Assembly: GCA_963971285.1 (NCBI GenBank)
Contig: OZ020252.1
Location: forward strand, 19,753,662-19,817,661
Direction of reading: 5' to 3'
DNA from: Astropecten irregularis
Lineage: Eukaryota; Echinodermata; Asteroidea; Paxillosida; Astropectinidae
Length of the DNA stretch: 64,000 bases
The position numbers were made by a program, and so were the translations under genes. Below the pieces are notes generated by a model. It made no database searches, had not been told where the DNA came from, and saw nothing but the letters and a program-made list of their open reading frames with translations. Of this stretch, positions 34,478-49,530 are shown in pieces; the first letter of the stretch is position 1; every line of letters starts with the position of its first letter.

Positions 34478-34842
34478 TTAAAGGTAGTATCATACTTTGG
34501 TAAGTAACAAAACAGAAATGTTCACAGATTTACGTATATCTTACATGGTATGAAGATGGTGCTGGTAGAAACATACCGTTAAAATTGTTCCGCCTGAAAT
34601 GATGTATTTATCCAGAAATTAGTAATACAACGACGGAAAATCTTTTTGAACTTTTAAAGGATCAAAAATAAAAGAGAAAAGACTTAAGAAATACTGTGGC
34701 CATTTTTCAAATTTTTCTCAAAAAGTGGGCACCGTATGGGACTGACATTTTCACCGATGACTGTGACTGTATCTTCCTTGATATTTGTTACCCATGAACC
34801 TGTACTTCTTTGACAAAAACCAAAGTATGATACTACCTTTAA
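34478..34842 (+). mobile_element. TTAA-flanked MITE, form 1
   Basis: Left end AAAGGTAGTATCATACTTTGG and right end CCAAAGTATGATACTACCTTT are near-perfect inverted repeats between TTAA sites. The interior has CCGCCTGAAATGATGTATTT, AAAAGATC-type core and TTCTCAAAAAGTGGGCACCG. It shares its right-hand TTAA with the next element. Confidence 0.85.
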
Positions 34843-35156
34843 AGGTGTAATACATGATTGGTAAAGGTCACAGATAAGCACTCACACTTTGTCTAATCAA
34901 ACATGTACATGAAATAATAAACCTGTGAGCATTTGAGCTCAATCGGTCATCCGAGTCACGAGAAAAAAGCGAAAACCCGACTAAATTGTTCATATAAAAC
35001 ATAAAGAATGGTTATGATCTTACCCCAAGATCATTTCATGTGGAAATACTTGAACGGTATGTTTCTACCAGCACCATCTTCATAGCCTGAAAGTTATACG
35101 TAAATCTGTGAATATTTCTGTTTGGGTATGTTACCAATCCTGTTCTATACATTTAA
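34839..35156 (+). mobile_element. TTAA-flanked MITE, form 2, abutting the previous element
   Basis: Starts AAAGGTGTAATACATGATTGG directly at the TTAA that ends the form-1 copy, and ends TTACCAATCCTGTTCTATAC then ATTTAA. It is a slightly shortened copy missing part of the centre. Confidence 0.8.
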
Positions 35157-35331
35157 AACTCTTTTTGGGAATCAAACGACTGATGACTTTTGCAACCAAG
35201 TCATTGCTTCTGTATAATTATATACTACATGTACATTATTTTATTCACCTTTTATGAAATAAAACAAAAATGCGTACAAATTTTAAAATTAAAATCTACA
35301 TAAGCCTCTGAAATAAAATACATCTAATGGG

Positions 35332-35447
35332 AGACTTTGGAGAACCGGTCTTCATGTCAACAGCACAGGCGCACGCACAACAGCGCAGGCGCAAAACAAC
35401 GCGCGCATGCGCTGTTGACTTGAAGAGGTCCTGGTTCTCCAAAGTCT
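35332..35447. mobile_element. 116-bp hairpin element
   Basis: AGACTTTGGAGAACC / GGTTCTCCAAAGTCT outer arms and GTCAACAGC / GCTGTTGAC inner arms around CAGGCGCA repeats. Confidence 0.65.
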
Positions 35448-36000
35448 GCTATTCTAAGATGCTCTATGCAAACAAAATATATTCTGAAAAATGGTGGACG
35501 TGAAGGAAAACTCCAAACACGATGAGTTGTAAAATAATAGCACAAGACTGATCTCGGTATCGTCTTTAACAATGGCAATGTCAGATGTTGCCCCTAGCAA
35601 CCTTTCTTTTCACTGCCCGTCTTTAACTTTGGAATTTGCTGTCCAATTCCCAGTTCGATGTCCATTTTGATAATAGTAGAAAAAATAATAATAACCAAGG
35701 ATGGGACCTTAGGGAGACTTTCCCATAGGGTTGTGCACAAATTTACTAACCTATTTCTAAACATCCTCCAAACCAATGAACTTGAAATTGACATAATTAT
35801 GTTCATATTGAGAGCATTCTCTGTCTTCTATCAAAATATGGACAGTAAAAATATGTCTCTAAAAGGTAGCTGGTAGCTTAAGGAGACATTTTTAAAGTCC
35901 CAATGTCTCCCTAATGTCCACTTTTAGATGCTAACGTGTCTCCTTAATACCCCGTTTGTGATAATTATGTCTGCAATAATACTACAAAAGTAATAATAAT

Positions 36001-36160
36001 TTGGAGGCTAATCATCCTTACAGCTGGGATGCTGAATTGCGAAGGATGCGGCTACAATGTGATCGAGTTGCTGGCATTGATGGGCGCCCTTTGGCTGCCA
36101 GCCACATCAACCCATATATGACCCAAGAGAACAGCCTGAGATCGACATCTTTTTTTATTT
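36001..36160 (-). mobile_element. 5'-truncated copy of the same SINE, downstream of GFUS
   Basis: On the - strand it reads ATATGGGTTGATGTGGCTGG, CAACTCGATCACATTGTAGC, CGCATCCTTCGCAATTCAGC and AAGGATGATTAGCC, matching the last ~160 bases of 37930-38275. The loss of the 5' part is typical of reverse-transcription-driven insertion. Confidence 0.75.
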
Positions 36161-36430
36161 TTTTGGGGGGCTTTTCAAAATAATCAAACCATAGTAGCAT
36201 TTGTACAGCATATGACAGCTACTTAAAAAAATGTTAAGTCCTGAACAGACATTGCTCACAATAGATGAGAATAAAAATATCCAGGGTCCTCTAAGTTATT
36301 TCAGAGGATACCACTATAAATTTAACAACTGTCTTCGGTATTCTTGCTTGCCCTTATCCTTATACATGGGACTACTAGTTTTTGAACCTAAAAGAAAATA
36401 TTTGTATGTAATTAACTTTGCTTTAATCTT

Positions 36431-36650
36431 CTAAAAGCCCCTGCACACGACGCTAAAAAAACTGTCAACCGTTGAGAAATTCTCTCATGGGTCTGGACCT
36501 CGGTCAAAATCTCGCAAGGATTCACCAGGGACTTGGGTCACTTTCAAGCATTGGTGTCCTTTCACATGATGACACTTTTGTAAAATTTCGCAACCATGAG
36601 AGAATTTCTCAATGGTTTAATTATTTTTTTTTTTGTGAAAAGGCCTTTAG
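36431..36650. mobile_element. Inverted-repeat element (CGCTAAAAAAAC ends)
   Basis: Left CTAAAAGCCCCTGCACACGA, right GTGAAAAGGCCTTTAG. Inside, GTTGAGAAATTCTCTCATGG is mirrored by CATGAGAGAATTTCTCAATG. A right-half copy is at 57871-57989, whose preserved end GCGTTGTGTGAAAATGCC confirms the terminal repeat. Confidence 0.68.
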
Positions 36651-37082
36651 GCAGTTGTCTCATATGATTAGTCATTTTTTTGTACTCAAATGTTTATACT
36701 AGTTACAAAAAGATACTTCTCTTTAGTATAAATATAGACAGACCCACTACCTTCATAACAATTTTTTTTTTTTTTTTTTTTTGGCAGTCAGTGAAACCAC
36801 CCACATACCGCCATATCCCAGGGAAGTATTAGGTATTTAAAACATGCCATAATTTTGTGACACTCAAACTCCACGATTAATTAAATACCCCCAAAAAACA
36901 CCAGATTTCGGTTTGGGAATACTAAAATTGAACATCATGGGAGGCCATGGTAAGTCTTTAAAAAGCTCAAAAAATGAGCTAAAAAAGGAAACCATGATAA
37001 AATAATAGCAATGAAAATATTTGAATACATATCTGCCTGATTTGACCACCCAAGGAAAGACTCAGAGGTGCTGGTGGAAGGG

Positions 37083-42002
<4,920 letters not shown>

Positions 42003-42115
42003 TCATGATTTAAAAGCTTTTATTTACATGATTTTCTTGTTTATTTACAAGTGACTTTTGGAAATTCAAATTTCTTATCATTTTTTTTTTTCAGTTTTCT
42101 CTGAAAGACGTCTTT

Positions 42116-42290
42116 CTCTGATGTCTGACATGGGGACTGCATGTCCCAGTCCCCATAAGGTCCCAGTCCCCATGTCAGACGATGATCGTAACCCTAGGTC
42201 TGACATGGGGACTGAAGGTCCCAGTCCCCATGTCAGACCTAGGTTTCATCCCAGTCCCCATGTCAGACCTAGGGTTACGATCATCGCAAC
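42116..42290. repeat. Complex inverted repeat (GTCTGACATGGGGACTG) upstream of GFUS
   Basis: GTCTGACATGGGGACTG and its complement CAGTCCCCATGTCAGAC recur five times. The outer arms CGATGATCGTAACCCTAGG and CCTAGGGTTACGATCATCG extend two of them to ~37 bp each, at ~42180 and ~42253. Predicted to fold into a long hairpin. Confidence 0.8.
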
Positions 42291-43594
42291 CAGTTAATCT
42301 GATGCTGTCCACTTGTCATTTATGATTTAATAACCATTTTGAATTTGATAGTTTGCCGGAGAAAGATCCTGTTATGATCGAAGTTTCGTCAGGCCCTCCT
42401 ACTTCATTGTCCTAAGTCCTACATACTGTAAGTACGTGTACCTCCAAGCATCATTATTATTATTAAAATATTAATAATAGGCCTATTATAGGCTATTAAT
42501 AAATATTCCAATTCCAAATGTGTATTTAATGTGTATTTACCGCTTACAATCAGGCTGCTTCACTCACTCAGTCAGTGACGAACCTCGCCGAATCAGGCTG
42601 AAATAAATGGTATCACTCAGCTAGGTGTGTGACGCGTGGGAACTGATACAGAGTCGGGGGACAAAGATCGACCGTGAACTCAATTTATTCAGTAGGCCTA
42701 ATTGAGTGACACGGCAAAACTCAGTGATCGGTATCTCACAGTACTGTACACGTTGCATGTGGCACTGTTGACAAAAGAATAATGCCGTAGAACACATCTG
42801 CTGATATGCGATCAAAGCATGGAGGAAGGTGGTACCCCACCTGTAGTTGCATGGATTCTACGCTTATTAGTTCAGTTTTATATCGTGAGACGCCCTCTAT
42901 CATCAACATTGGAATGGAAAGCGATGTTTACATAACGCTACAGTTGATGTTTACACAGGATATTTGTTTACGGAAATTGACAAGGTAAGCAAAAACCCAA
43001 ACATTCTTGGCATTTATATCTTACGTTATTATTATGTATCCTCCTTATTAAATATGCGGCATATTTCGCGTGGTCTGATGGTTTTACTTAGTCGGTCACA
43101 AGTTCAGTGTTGTAAGTTTGTGGCACCGTGATTAAATGTTTCACAAGATGTTCACTAACAGAATACCCATTGCTAGTGATAACCAGAACATTTGCCAGGT
43201 TAATAGAGAAAATGGGTTTCGTGTCGAAGTGGAAAAGATAAAAAATATTCGAACTGAAGAATTAATACCCCAAGTGAACTAAGTTGTCTTGAACTGCAGC
43301 AGCTACTGTTGACAAATGAAGTCCCTGTCTAGTTAAATGGAACAGCGCCACCAACGATTTCAATTCGCCAGAACCGCCTGAGCATTATTCAAGAAACTCT
43401 GTAAAATAATAATTTTTCCCTCAAAGAAACTAACGAATAATCAGTTTCCCGCCTTCATAAATCAGAGATTTTGGGGCTGTGATAGCTTATTCGAAAGTTC
43501 ATAACTATAATTAAGGAATTCAACAAATTTATCAAGCAACTGACCAGTGCCAAACCAACAAAGATAATTGACTATTGGGGTCACCACCAACGTC

Positions 43595-43700
43595 AGGCTG
43601 GATGGCTCAGTTGGTAGAACACCTGTACGGTATTGATGAAATCGCTGGTTCGAATCCCGCTCCAGTCAATTTTGCTTTGTTCACTTTTCAAATTTATCTG
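43595..43700 (+). mobile_element. tRNA-derived SINE head or degenerate tRNA
   Basis: GGCTGGATGGCTCAGTTGGT carries an acceptor-like arm and an A box; GGTTCGAATCC is a B box; TCCAGTC pairs with the initial GGCTGGA. The anticodon arm does not fold and the D stem has a mismatch, so this is not a working tRNA. A short unique tail follows. Confidence 0.65.
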
Positions 43701-44351
43701 GCAACATACAATAACTAATAAGAACAAGCTTAGCACTCATGTATTATAAGTTTTCATCTTTCACTCTTTTTATTAGAAACTTCGTCATTTTTAATGAATT
43801 ATAATTTTTTGCCTTGTGTTTAGGAAAGGCACAATGTTAACCTTCCGTTAACCGAATACAATTTTATACACTTATTATAAATTATAATTACAGTAGTTTT
43901 TAATTGAGAAATTATTCTAAAAATAATCAACCCCTTTCTCTTTCTCTCTCAATTGTCTTAGTCAAATGGGTGTAAATCTCAGCAGTGAGATTTGCAGGAA
44001 AGAAACTAATATTAGGTGATGGAAATTTAACTAAACATTCAATAAATAAAACGAGGTAATTAGCTTTATACGGTATGTAATGCACATGTCTATATGGCAA
44101 CAGACTTCCGTGAATATTAAGAACATTATGTTTTACTTTATCTGCCCACTTGAATTCAATACAATCACTTGTTTGAACAATCAATCAAATAGTAATCCCA
44201 CTAAAGTAATGTCCACGTGCGTGGCGGTTTTATTGAATCGCAAGTTGCAAAGGAGGCCCTCTTGTGACGTGAAATAATTATGGAGGGGGAGCTGAGGTTC
44301 CGTTCTAAAAAGAGACAAGTTCATTGACTGCATGCAAGAGAAAGCATGTAT

Positions 44352-44745
44352 TAAGGCAGCGTACGGGGTTTGCAAGGCCTCCAAAAAATGATTTAGTTTG
44401 AGACAGAAAATGGACTCAACATTTCGTAAACAGTGCAAACAGTCACCATGGGAAATCTTGATTCATCAAAATGCTGGGTTTTTCAAGGAAATCAAGATTT
44501 GAGGGTCTTTTAAAAAGATCGTTCGTCCGAACGATTTCTTAGCATTTCGAAAGCGTGGTGTAACCATGAATGATTCGGAGGGAGGGGCAAGATTATTTCG
44601 GCTGCTATCCAGATGAAACAAAGCGTAAAAAGGTACATGAAAACAACATCTGTAAGGAAGTTTAAGACCTTCACTTCTGTTTAAGTACCAAATTCAGACA
44701 AAACGCACATCTTTGAAAATCCTATATGATTCGCTCCCTTTAAGG
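44352..44745. mobile_element. Element with TTAA-like ends (GGATTTGCAAGGCCTCC)
   Basis: TTAAGGCAGCGTACGGGGTT then TGCAAGGCCTCCAAAAAAT at the left; CCTATATGATTCGCTCCCTT then TAA at the right. A left-end fragment with better-preserved TTAAAGGGAGCATATAGGAT is at 27293-27400, next to TUB exon 11. Confidence 0.65.
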
Positions 44746-45836
44746 TCTCAACATTGCAGCTGAAGTAAGAACATCCCATTTCGAGACAGATACCCCGACT
44801 TGGACTGATAAACTCGATTGGAAAAACCCCAAGCAAATTTTATGAACCGCTGGAGTGGACAAAAATCGACATAAAAGATATTATAACAATCTGAACGTGT
44901 TTAACATTTCCCTTTCCCATTTTCGGAAAAAGGTAGTCGTGTTGCTTTGTTATATAATTATCACGTGTATGTTGTGTCTCACATAATTATCTTTGCCTGT
45001 ACAAACGAGTCAGGAAATTGAAACAGAGGTCCAATGCAATTGTGGACCTCAGTCAAAGTCGTTTAAATTATAGCGATAAATATACTAACCATAATACACT
45101 TTCACTAACACATCTGTTAGACACGAGGCACACGTGTCGAATAAGAATAACATAATATTATTAATAATAAGGAATGGAGCTAAGCATTGTGGCATTTTGT
45201 TCGTCTTAAGCTTTGAGAGTGTTTGGCGCCTGTGCTTATGGTGAAATACCCTGTTGTTATACAGTATAACATAAATAAATTAGTTAGACCTATAGTATCA
45301 TAAATACCACAAAACGTATAACTGCTATCGCATTAACTTCTCAATGGCAGCTGGCCTTATAACAGGTACCCAAGCAATGCTCCTAATATCAATATTATGA
45401 ATGTGAATAGACAATTATGACCACCGCAGTGTCACACAGTTCCTCCCTGTCAAAAGACAAGCAAACAAACAAACAAAAACAAAAATCGTTCTTTCGACCG
45501 CAACTTTTTTCTTTCGGGTTTATGCAACTGAATCTCAAAACGATTAGGTAAGATTTCTTTTCGGCGAGGCCTAATACGTTGCGAAGCCTATTCTTAATAC
45601 TCATTGTAACACAGAACCTGTCAAAGTTCTTGAACACAAGTTATTTTGGTATAGGCCCCTACAGGAGTTCTGGCGGAAGCCATGAAATAGTTCTCGCTGC
45701 TGTGAAAAACAAAATCCCGACGTAGGCTGAACCGCGAGGAGATCAGTCTCACTCGGAGTGGTTCCATGTTTGCCTAGTATTATAGTAAATAACTTGGTAA
45801 AATTCTTTGTATTTATAATATTATATAAATAAAGAG

Positions 45837-45842
45837 TTTATT
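45837..45842 (-). promoter_or_regulatory. Polyadenylation signal for the IGF-like gene (AATAAA)
   Basis: On the - strand AATAAA begins 28 bases after the TGA stop, with a second A/T-rich hexamer (ATAAAG / TATAAATAA on the + side) close behind. It is well placed for a short 3' UTR. Confidence 0.55.
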
Positions 45843-45870
45843 TCTTGGCCTTTGACCTTGTGTGACGTCA

Positions 45871-46029
45871 TCAGCGGTTGCCATCGTCGGCCTGCTGGAA
45901 ACCAATTGCATTGAGCACTGCTGTTATTGTGGTGAAGAAGCCGTCCTTTTTCGTTTCCGACGCTGACGCCGTGTCTGTGACGTTTACCAGCGAAAGATCC
46001 CCGGATGTGCTGTTGTAGCCGCCGCCGTT
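45871..46029 (-). CDS. IGF-like exon 3: C-terminus and stop
   Basis: Acceptor CCAACACAG|AAC. In phase 0 it reads NGGGYNSTSGDLSLVNVTDT, ASASETKKDGFFTTITAVLN, AIGFQQADDGNR, then TGA (45873-45871). The other frames give no sensible continuation of exon 2. It carries two N-glycosylation sequons and a short hydrophobic helix-like segment. No similarity to a known domain is recognised. Confidence 0.75.
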   Translation of the reverse strand, partial: NGGGYNSTSGDLSLVNVTDTASASETKKDGFFTTITAVLNAIGFQQADDGNR

Positions 46030-48572
46030 CTGTGTTGGTCAAAATAGAGGGAGGTGATTTAAAATGTTGAATTCGTTGACAAATACACTGAACATTTCCG
46101 CAATTATAAAACATTCTCGGAATCTTTTAAACCGAGACCGCCATTTTGTCGACAACGAGTTATGTTGTCGCAAAGCTCGTACTTTATCTTCTTTCACGAA
46201 CTCTTGGTAGTTCTGAGAACTATTCAATAGGAACCCAGGACACCTTTGCTCATTATAGGTAGCAGTGCTGGTGCACGGCCTGTTTGAAATCTTAGTTTGA
46301 GAGGAACTTTCGAAGTAGACGGGTCTTTAAAAACGATTGTGGGTGACATTGGCGAGATTCATTGTGTTAAGGAAGAAGGACATTACGGTAAGAAGAACAA
46401 TTGCCAAAACATTTTAGCTGCTCACCTTATTGGGTTGATGTGCCGTCTCGGCCTCGAATGGAGTGGTTGAGGGCTTCCCAACGACGCTCCCTTTCTTCTC
46501 CAATCTAGACCTCTTCTTGGAGTTGGACTTCCTCGGGCGCTGCCCCTTCCCCCGCTGTTTGGGCTTCCTCCTCCCAGCAGATGTTGCCGATTGGTGCTCC
46601 CTGCTGCCTTTCCTCCTGCTACTGTTGGATCTCCTGTCGGAGCCCTTGCTAGTTCTGCTCCTAACACGCTGTCTGGAGTGATGCCTGTTAGGTCTGTTTG
46701 TGGGTCTGTTCGTGGGTCTGCCCCTGGACACCGTGTCCTCTTCGAGCGAGCGGCTCTCGCCTCTCTCAGACGGGCCTGGGGAGGTATCAGATTTCCCTTC
46801 GGCAACGTCTCCGGCCCCTCCCTGGCTGGACTCCTCCCCGCCTAGTTCGGTCGATGGATGCTTACTGTGATTTGTCGTGGGCAACTGTCCGCTTGTGACG
46901 TCCACCTCCGGCGTCTGCGACCCACCGTTCCCCGTGGGAACCGGAGAGTCCGGGGAGACCCTGTTGGTTCTTCGTTCGTTCTCAGATGACGTCAGTCCCT
47001 GAGGTGGTGCAGCTACTTCAGACTCGGACGTCGGGGGATTGCAGAACTTCTCGAGGAAGGAATACTCACAGCCGTGTGATCCGCAACATTGCGTGGCGAT
47101 GCCGTCCTTTGTTGCTTGGGTTTGGCGCGAAAAACCTGCCGGGAAGGAAAAATCACACATTTTGATTGAATAATAATAAACAAGTGGTGACTTGTTGAAG
47201 GCTAACTTGTTGGGTGAATCAGTCTGAAGAGATTGCTTTGCCATGTCGACATATTAATATTAGATGTTAAATTTGAGCAGACGAACCGCCAAGCTGCATT
47301 GTTTCAGCTATAGGACGGTTGGGAAGTACTTCACTCGCAAAAAGAAATGTTTGGCCGTTGGATACGGTACACACTAAGAGACATGAATTATTATTCCTTA
47401 GGTCAAACATCATTCACACGCCGACATTCGAAAGTCAAGTGGAATTCAAACACGCAAACAAACAAATAAATAAACAGTCGCCAGGGTACATTATACTCGT
47501 CTCCGTAGCAACACGGCCCCCGTGATGTCATTTTCAATGAGAGCGAAAAGCTATGCCAGACATGCCGCCTGGCCTGAACGCTGCACACTTTGCCACGGGG
47601 CCCCACGGACCGACCTACCCGGTACTGCGGAGCGCGTGTTGCTGCACTTTTTTTGGTTTTTACGGTCCCAGGCGACAGACCCGAGATCAAAACAAGAAAA
47701 ATTCCCCCAGCAGTGTTGAGAGAAACGAAACAATTATTGTTTCTTTGGTGGTCGATGCCATATTTCCTGATGACAGGATAACAGTTCGATCCTGGGTTGG
47801 TTTTCGCGCCTGTGTTTTATTGGGCATAATAATTATAGTACCGTCGATTTTTCGGCGCCCACAAAAAAAAATCATCACACGTGATATAATACGTTGACTG
47901 TCGTGTTTAAATCAAGTCATGAAATCGCCACAATGTGCTTGATTTGTGAACTTATGAACAATAATATGACGCGAAATGGTATTTAAAGGTAATATGATAC
48001 TTTGGTAAGAGACCAAAACAAAAAATGTTCGCAGATTTACCTAAAACTTACAGGGTATGAAGATGGTGGTGGTAGAAACATACCGTTACAATTCTACCGC
48101 CTGAAATGGTGTATTTATCCAGAAATTAGTAAAACAACGACCGAAAATCTTTTTGATCTTTTAAAAGATCAAAAATAAAAGAGAAAATACTGTTTTTCAC
48201 TGTTTTCTCAAAAAGTGGGTACCGTATGCGACTGAAATTTTCACAGCCGGGGTTGTTACTGTATCTGTCTTGATATTTTTGCCCATGAATCTGTATTTCT
48301 TTGATAAAAACCAAAGTATGATATAACCTTTAATTAATACATTTTTAAGCAACTCGAGGTCAGGGGTCATACTAAGAGCGCCCCCTCGTGGTGATTTTAT
48401 TCGGTACTGTAGGCCTACCTTGTGGTGGGGAATATGTTCCTCTGTTGCCGCAGATGGTGTTGAGCGCTTCCACTAGCTCCCTGCCGCATACTTTGATCGT
48501 AGGTTGGGCATGGTTTGGTAGCATGGAGTACGCCATTACTTCTAGTAGTACTAATATCTGGATTTGATTCAT
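45871..48572 (-). CDS. Insulin/IGF-family prohormone with long basic C-terminal tail (3 coding exons)
   Basis: Exons 48572-48419, 47135-46426 and 46029-45871 join in phases 1 and 0 to give 340 aa. Residues 1-~22 form a signal peptide. The B domain contains KVCGRELVEALNTICGNRGT, with C29 and C41 eleven residues apart as in insulin/IGF. Residues 45-62 are a short linker with a single Arg and no dibasic site, as in single-chain IGFs. The A domain (63-84) is GIATQCCGSHGCEYSFLEKF plus CN, with cysteines C68, C69, C74 and C83. Residues 85-340 are a long D/E-like tail: acidic at 145-186, very Arg/Lys/Ser-rich at 189-268, and with two N-glycosylation sequons (N294, N304) in the last exon. The phase-1 intron between B and A coding parts is the ancestral insulin-family intron. 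The expected role is a secreted growth factor acting on an insulin/IGF receptor tyrosine kinase. The paralogue cannot be fixed, so no symbol is given. Confidence 0.9.
46426..47135 (-). CDS. IGF-like exon 2: short C domain, A domain and long tail
   Basis: Acceptor CCCGGCAG|GT completes the Gly codon left by exon 1, and donor AATAAG|GTGAGC ends in phase 0. Encodes FSRQTQATKDGIATQCCGSH, GCEYSFLEKFCNPP, then a Ser/Thr/Glu/Pro-rich stretch followed by an Arg/Lys-rich stretch (for example SRQRVRSRTSKGSDRRS and KSNSKKRSRLEKK). Several dibasic runs in the tail are candidate furin-type sites. The A domain has four residues between the second and third cysteines instead of the usual three. Confidence 0.9.
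47983..48333 (+). mobile_element. TTAA-flanked MITE, form 1, in IGF-like intron 1
   Basis: Complete form-1 copy with TTAA at both ends (47983-47986, 48330-48333) and inverted termini AAAGGTAATATGATACTTTGG / CCAAAGTATGATATAACCTTT. It lies in the first coding intron of the IGF-like gene, 86 bases from the B-domain exon. Confidence 0.85.
48419..48572 (-). CDS. IGF-like exon 1: signal peptide and B domain
   Basis: ATG at 48572 begins MNQIQILVLLEVMAYSMLPN, a hydrophobic leader. The B domain VCGRELVEALNTICGNRG resembles IGF-1 LCGAELVDALQFVCGDRG. Donor CCACAAG|GTAGGC leaves one base (phase 1). About 23 bases before the ATG, a T-rich tract and AAACAG form a convincing splice acceptor, so this exon has an upstream noncoding partner. 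Confidence 0.92.
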
Positions 48573-48595
48573 CTTGGTGTGGGTAGGCCTAATCT
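48573..48595 (-). other. IGF-like 5' UTR portion of exon 1
   Basis: Short segment between the acceptor (polypyrimidine then CTAAACAG) and the start codon. It shows that transcription starts further upstream on the - strand, beyond ~48.6 kb. The upstream exon could not be identified. Confidence 0.6.
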
Positions 48596-48714
48596 GTTTA
48601 GACGAAGTCAGGAGAAAAAAAAACAAGAAAAGAAAAGAATAATAAGGTGAGATCGAAAGGGCGGCAAAACGGGTGCACGTAAAAGTCACAAGAATCTGTG
48701 ATAACAATCGAATT

Positions 48715-49209
48715 CTGGGGTGCGTTCCGCTTGCGCGAACATGTCTCAACGTTTGCGGCAACGTTTGCGTACAACCGGAACCGATTGTGAGCGCGCGTGG
48801 AACACAACCGTAAAATGGCGGTGTCCAGTCGTAACCAAGATGGCGTCGAATGCCTGCAGCGTCCAAAATAATTGATGACATTTCTGATAGTACTTGTACT
48901 GCAGCATATCATTAAGTACCAATTATCTATGGTGCAATTTGTGAAGTACTTGATAAATTTTCAATCTTAAAAACTGCAGTTTTTACTTTCGTCACAAAAA
49001 AAATTACGTCGTCTGCTTACCGTTCTGCCATCTTGGAAATATCGACCATTTTTAAATGACACGCGAACATTCGCGAACATCTCAGAAATATGTTCGCCGA
49101 CTGTTGCTAACACCCGCCAACGTTAGCGGCGCACAAGTCGTTCCACCCGAAATTGTTTGCAAACGTTGGCAAACGGTGGCAACGTTCGCGCAAGCGGAAC
49201 GCACCCCAG
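48715..49209. mobile_element. 495-bp inverted-repeat element upstream of the IGF-like B-domain exon
   Basis: CTGGGGTGCGTTCCGCTTGC at the left and GCAAGCGGAACGCACCCCAG at the right are a 25-bp inverted repeat including GCGAAC. Many AACGTTTGC / GCAAACGTT motifs lie just inside both ends. No transposase and no clear target duplication. It begins 143 bases before the ATG of the IGF-like gene, probably in its 5' intron. Confidence 0.8.
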
Positions 49210-49309
49210 GCTGTTAACTTCCAGTGACACTCAGCATGTCATCTCTCTTATTGATTATTTCCTTCTTTTTTTAGTGATTGATCGATTGATTTTGGTTTAT
49301 TGGTTGATA

Positions 49310-49530
49310 TACCAATATTGATCAATTGTTTGATTGTTCGATTGAACAATGTTCGACTTGAACAATGTTCGATTAATCAATTATTCGATTCTTCGATTGA
49401 TCAATAATTCGATTCTTCGATTGATCAATTATTCGATTCTTCGATTGATCAATTGTTCGATTCTTCGATTGATCAATTGTTTAATTCTTCGATTGATCAA
49501 TAATGTTCGATAGTTCGATTGATCGATCTA
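49310..49530. repeat. 24-bp tandem repeat with TTGATCAA palindromes
   Basis: Units of ATTGATCAATTATTCGATTC plus TTCG are repeated about eight times with variation. Each holds the self-complementary TTGATCAA. Confidence 0.8.

Larger units (their letters stand above)
27559..37082. other. TUB-GFUS convergent intergenic region and 3' UTRs
   Basis: A/T-rich, with long T, C and A runs (for example poly-C near 34431-34447, poly-T near 36763). No coding sequence was recognised. It holds the 3' UTRs of both genes, several miniature elements listed separately, and a SINE fragment at 36001-36160. 27.6-28.5 kb and 32.4-33.9 kb contain no repeat I could identify. Confidence 0.6.

Noticed and set aside
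46463-46898. + strand open frames opposite IGF-like exon 2
   Set aside because: They are antisense shadows of the Arg/Ser-rich coding exon, with no domain or splice support.
47136-47244. ATG at 47244 (MAKQSLQTDS...) as the start of the exon-2 protein
   Set aside because: It lies upstream of the acceptor at 47137-47136. The phase-1 join to the B-domain exon gives a complete insulin-family hormone, so this frame is intron.
48598-48912. - strand frames of 104 and 169 codons over 48372-48912 as longer proteins
   Set aside because: They run through the splice acceptor before the IGF-like ATG and into the inverted-repeat element.
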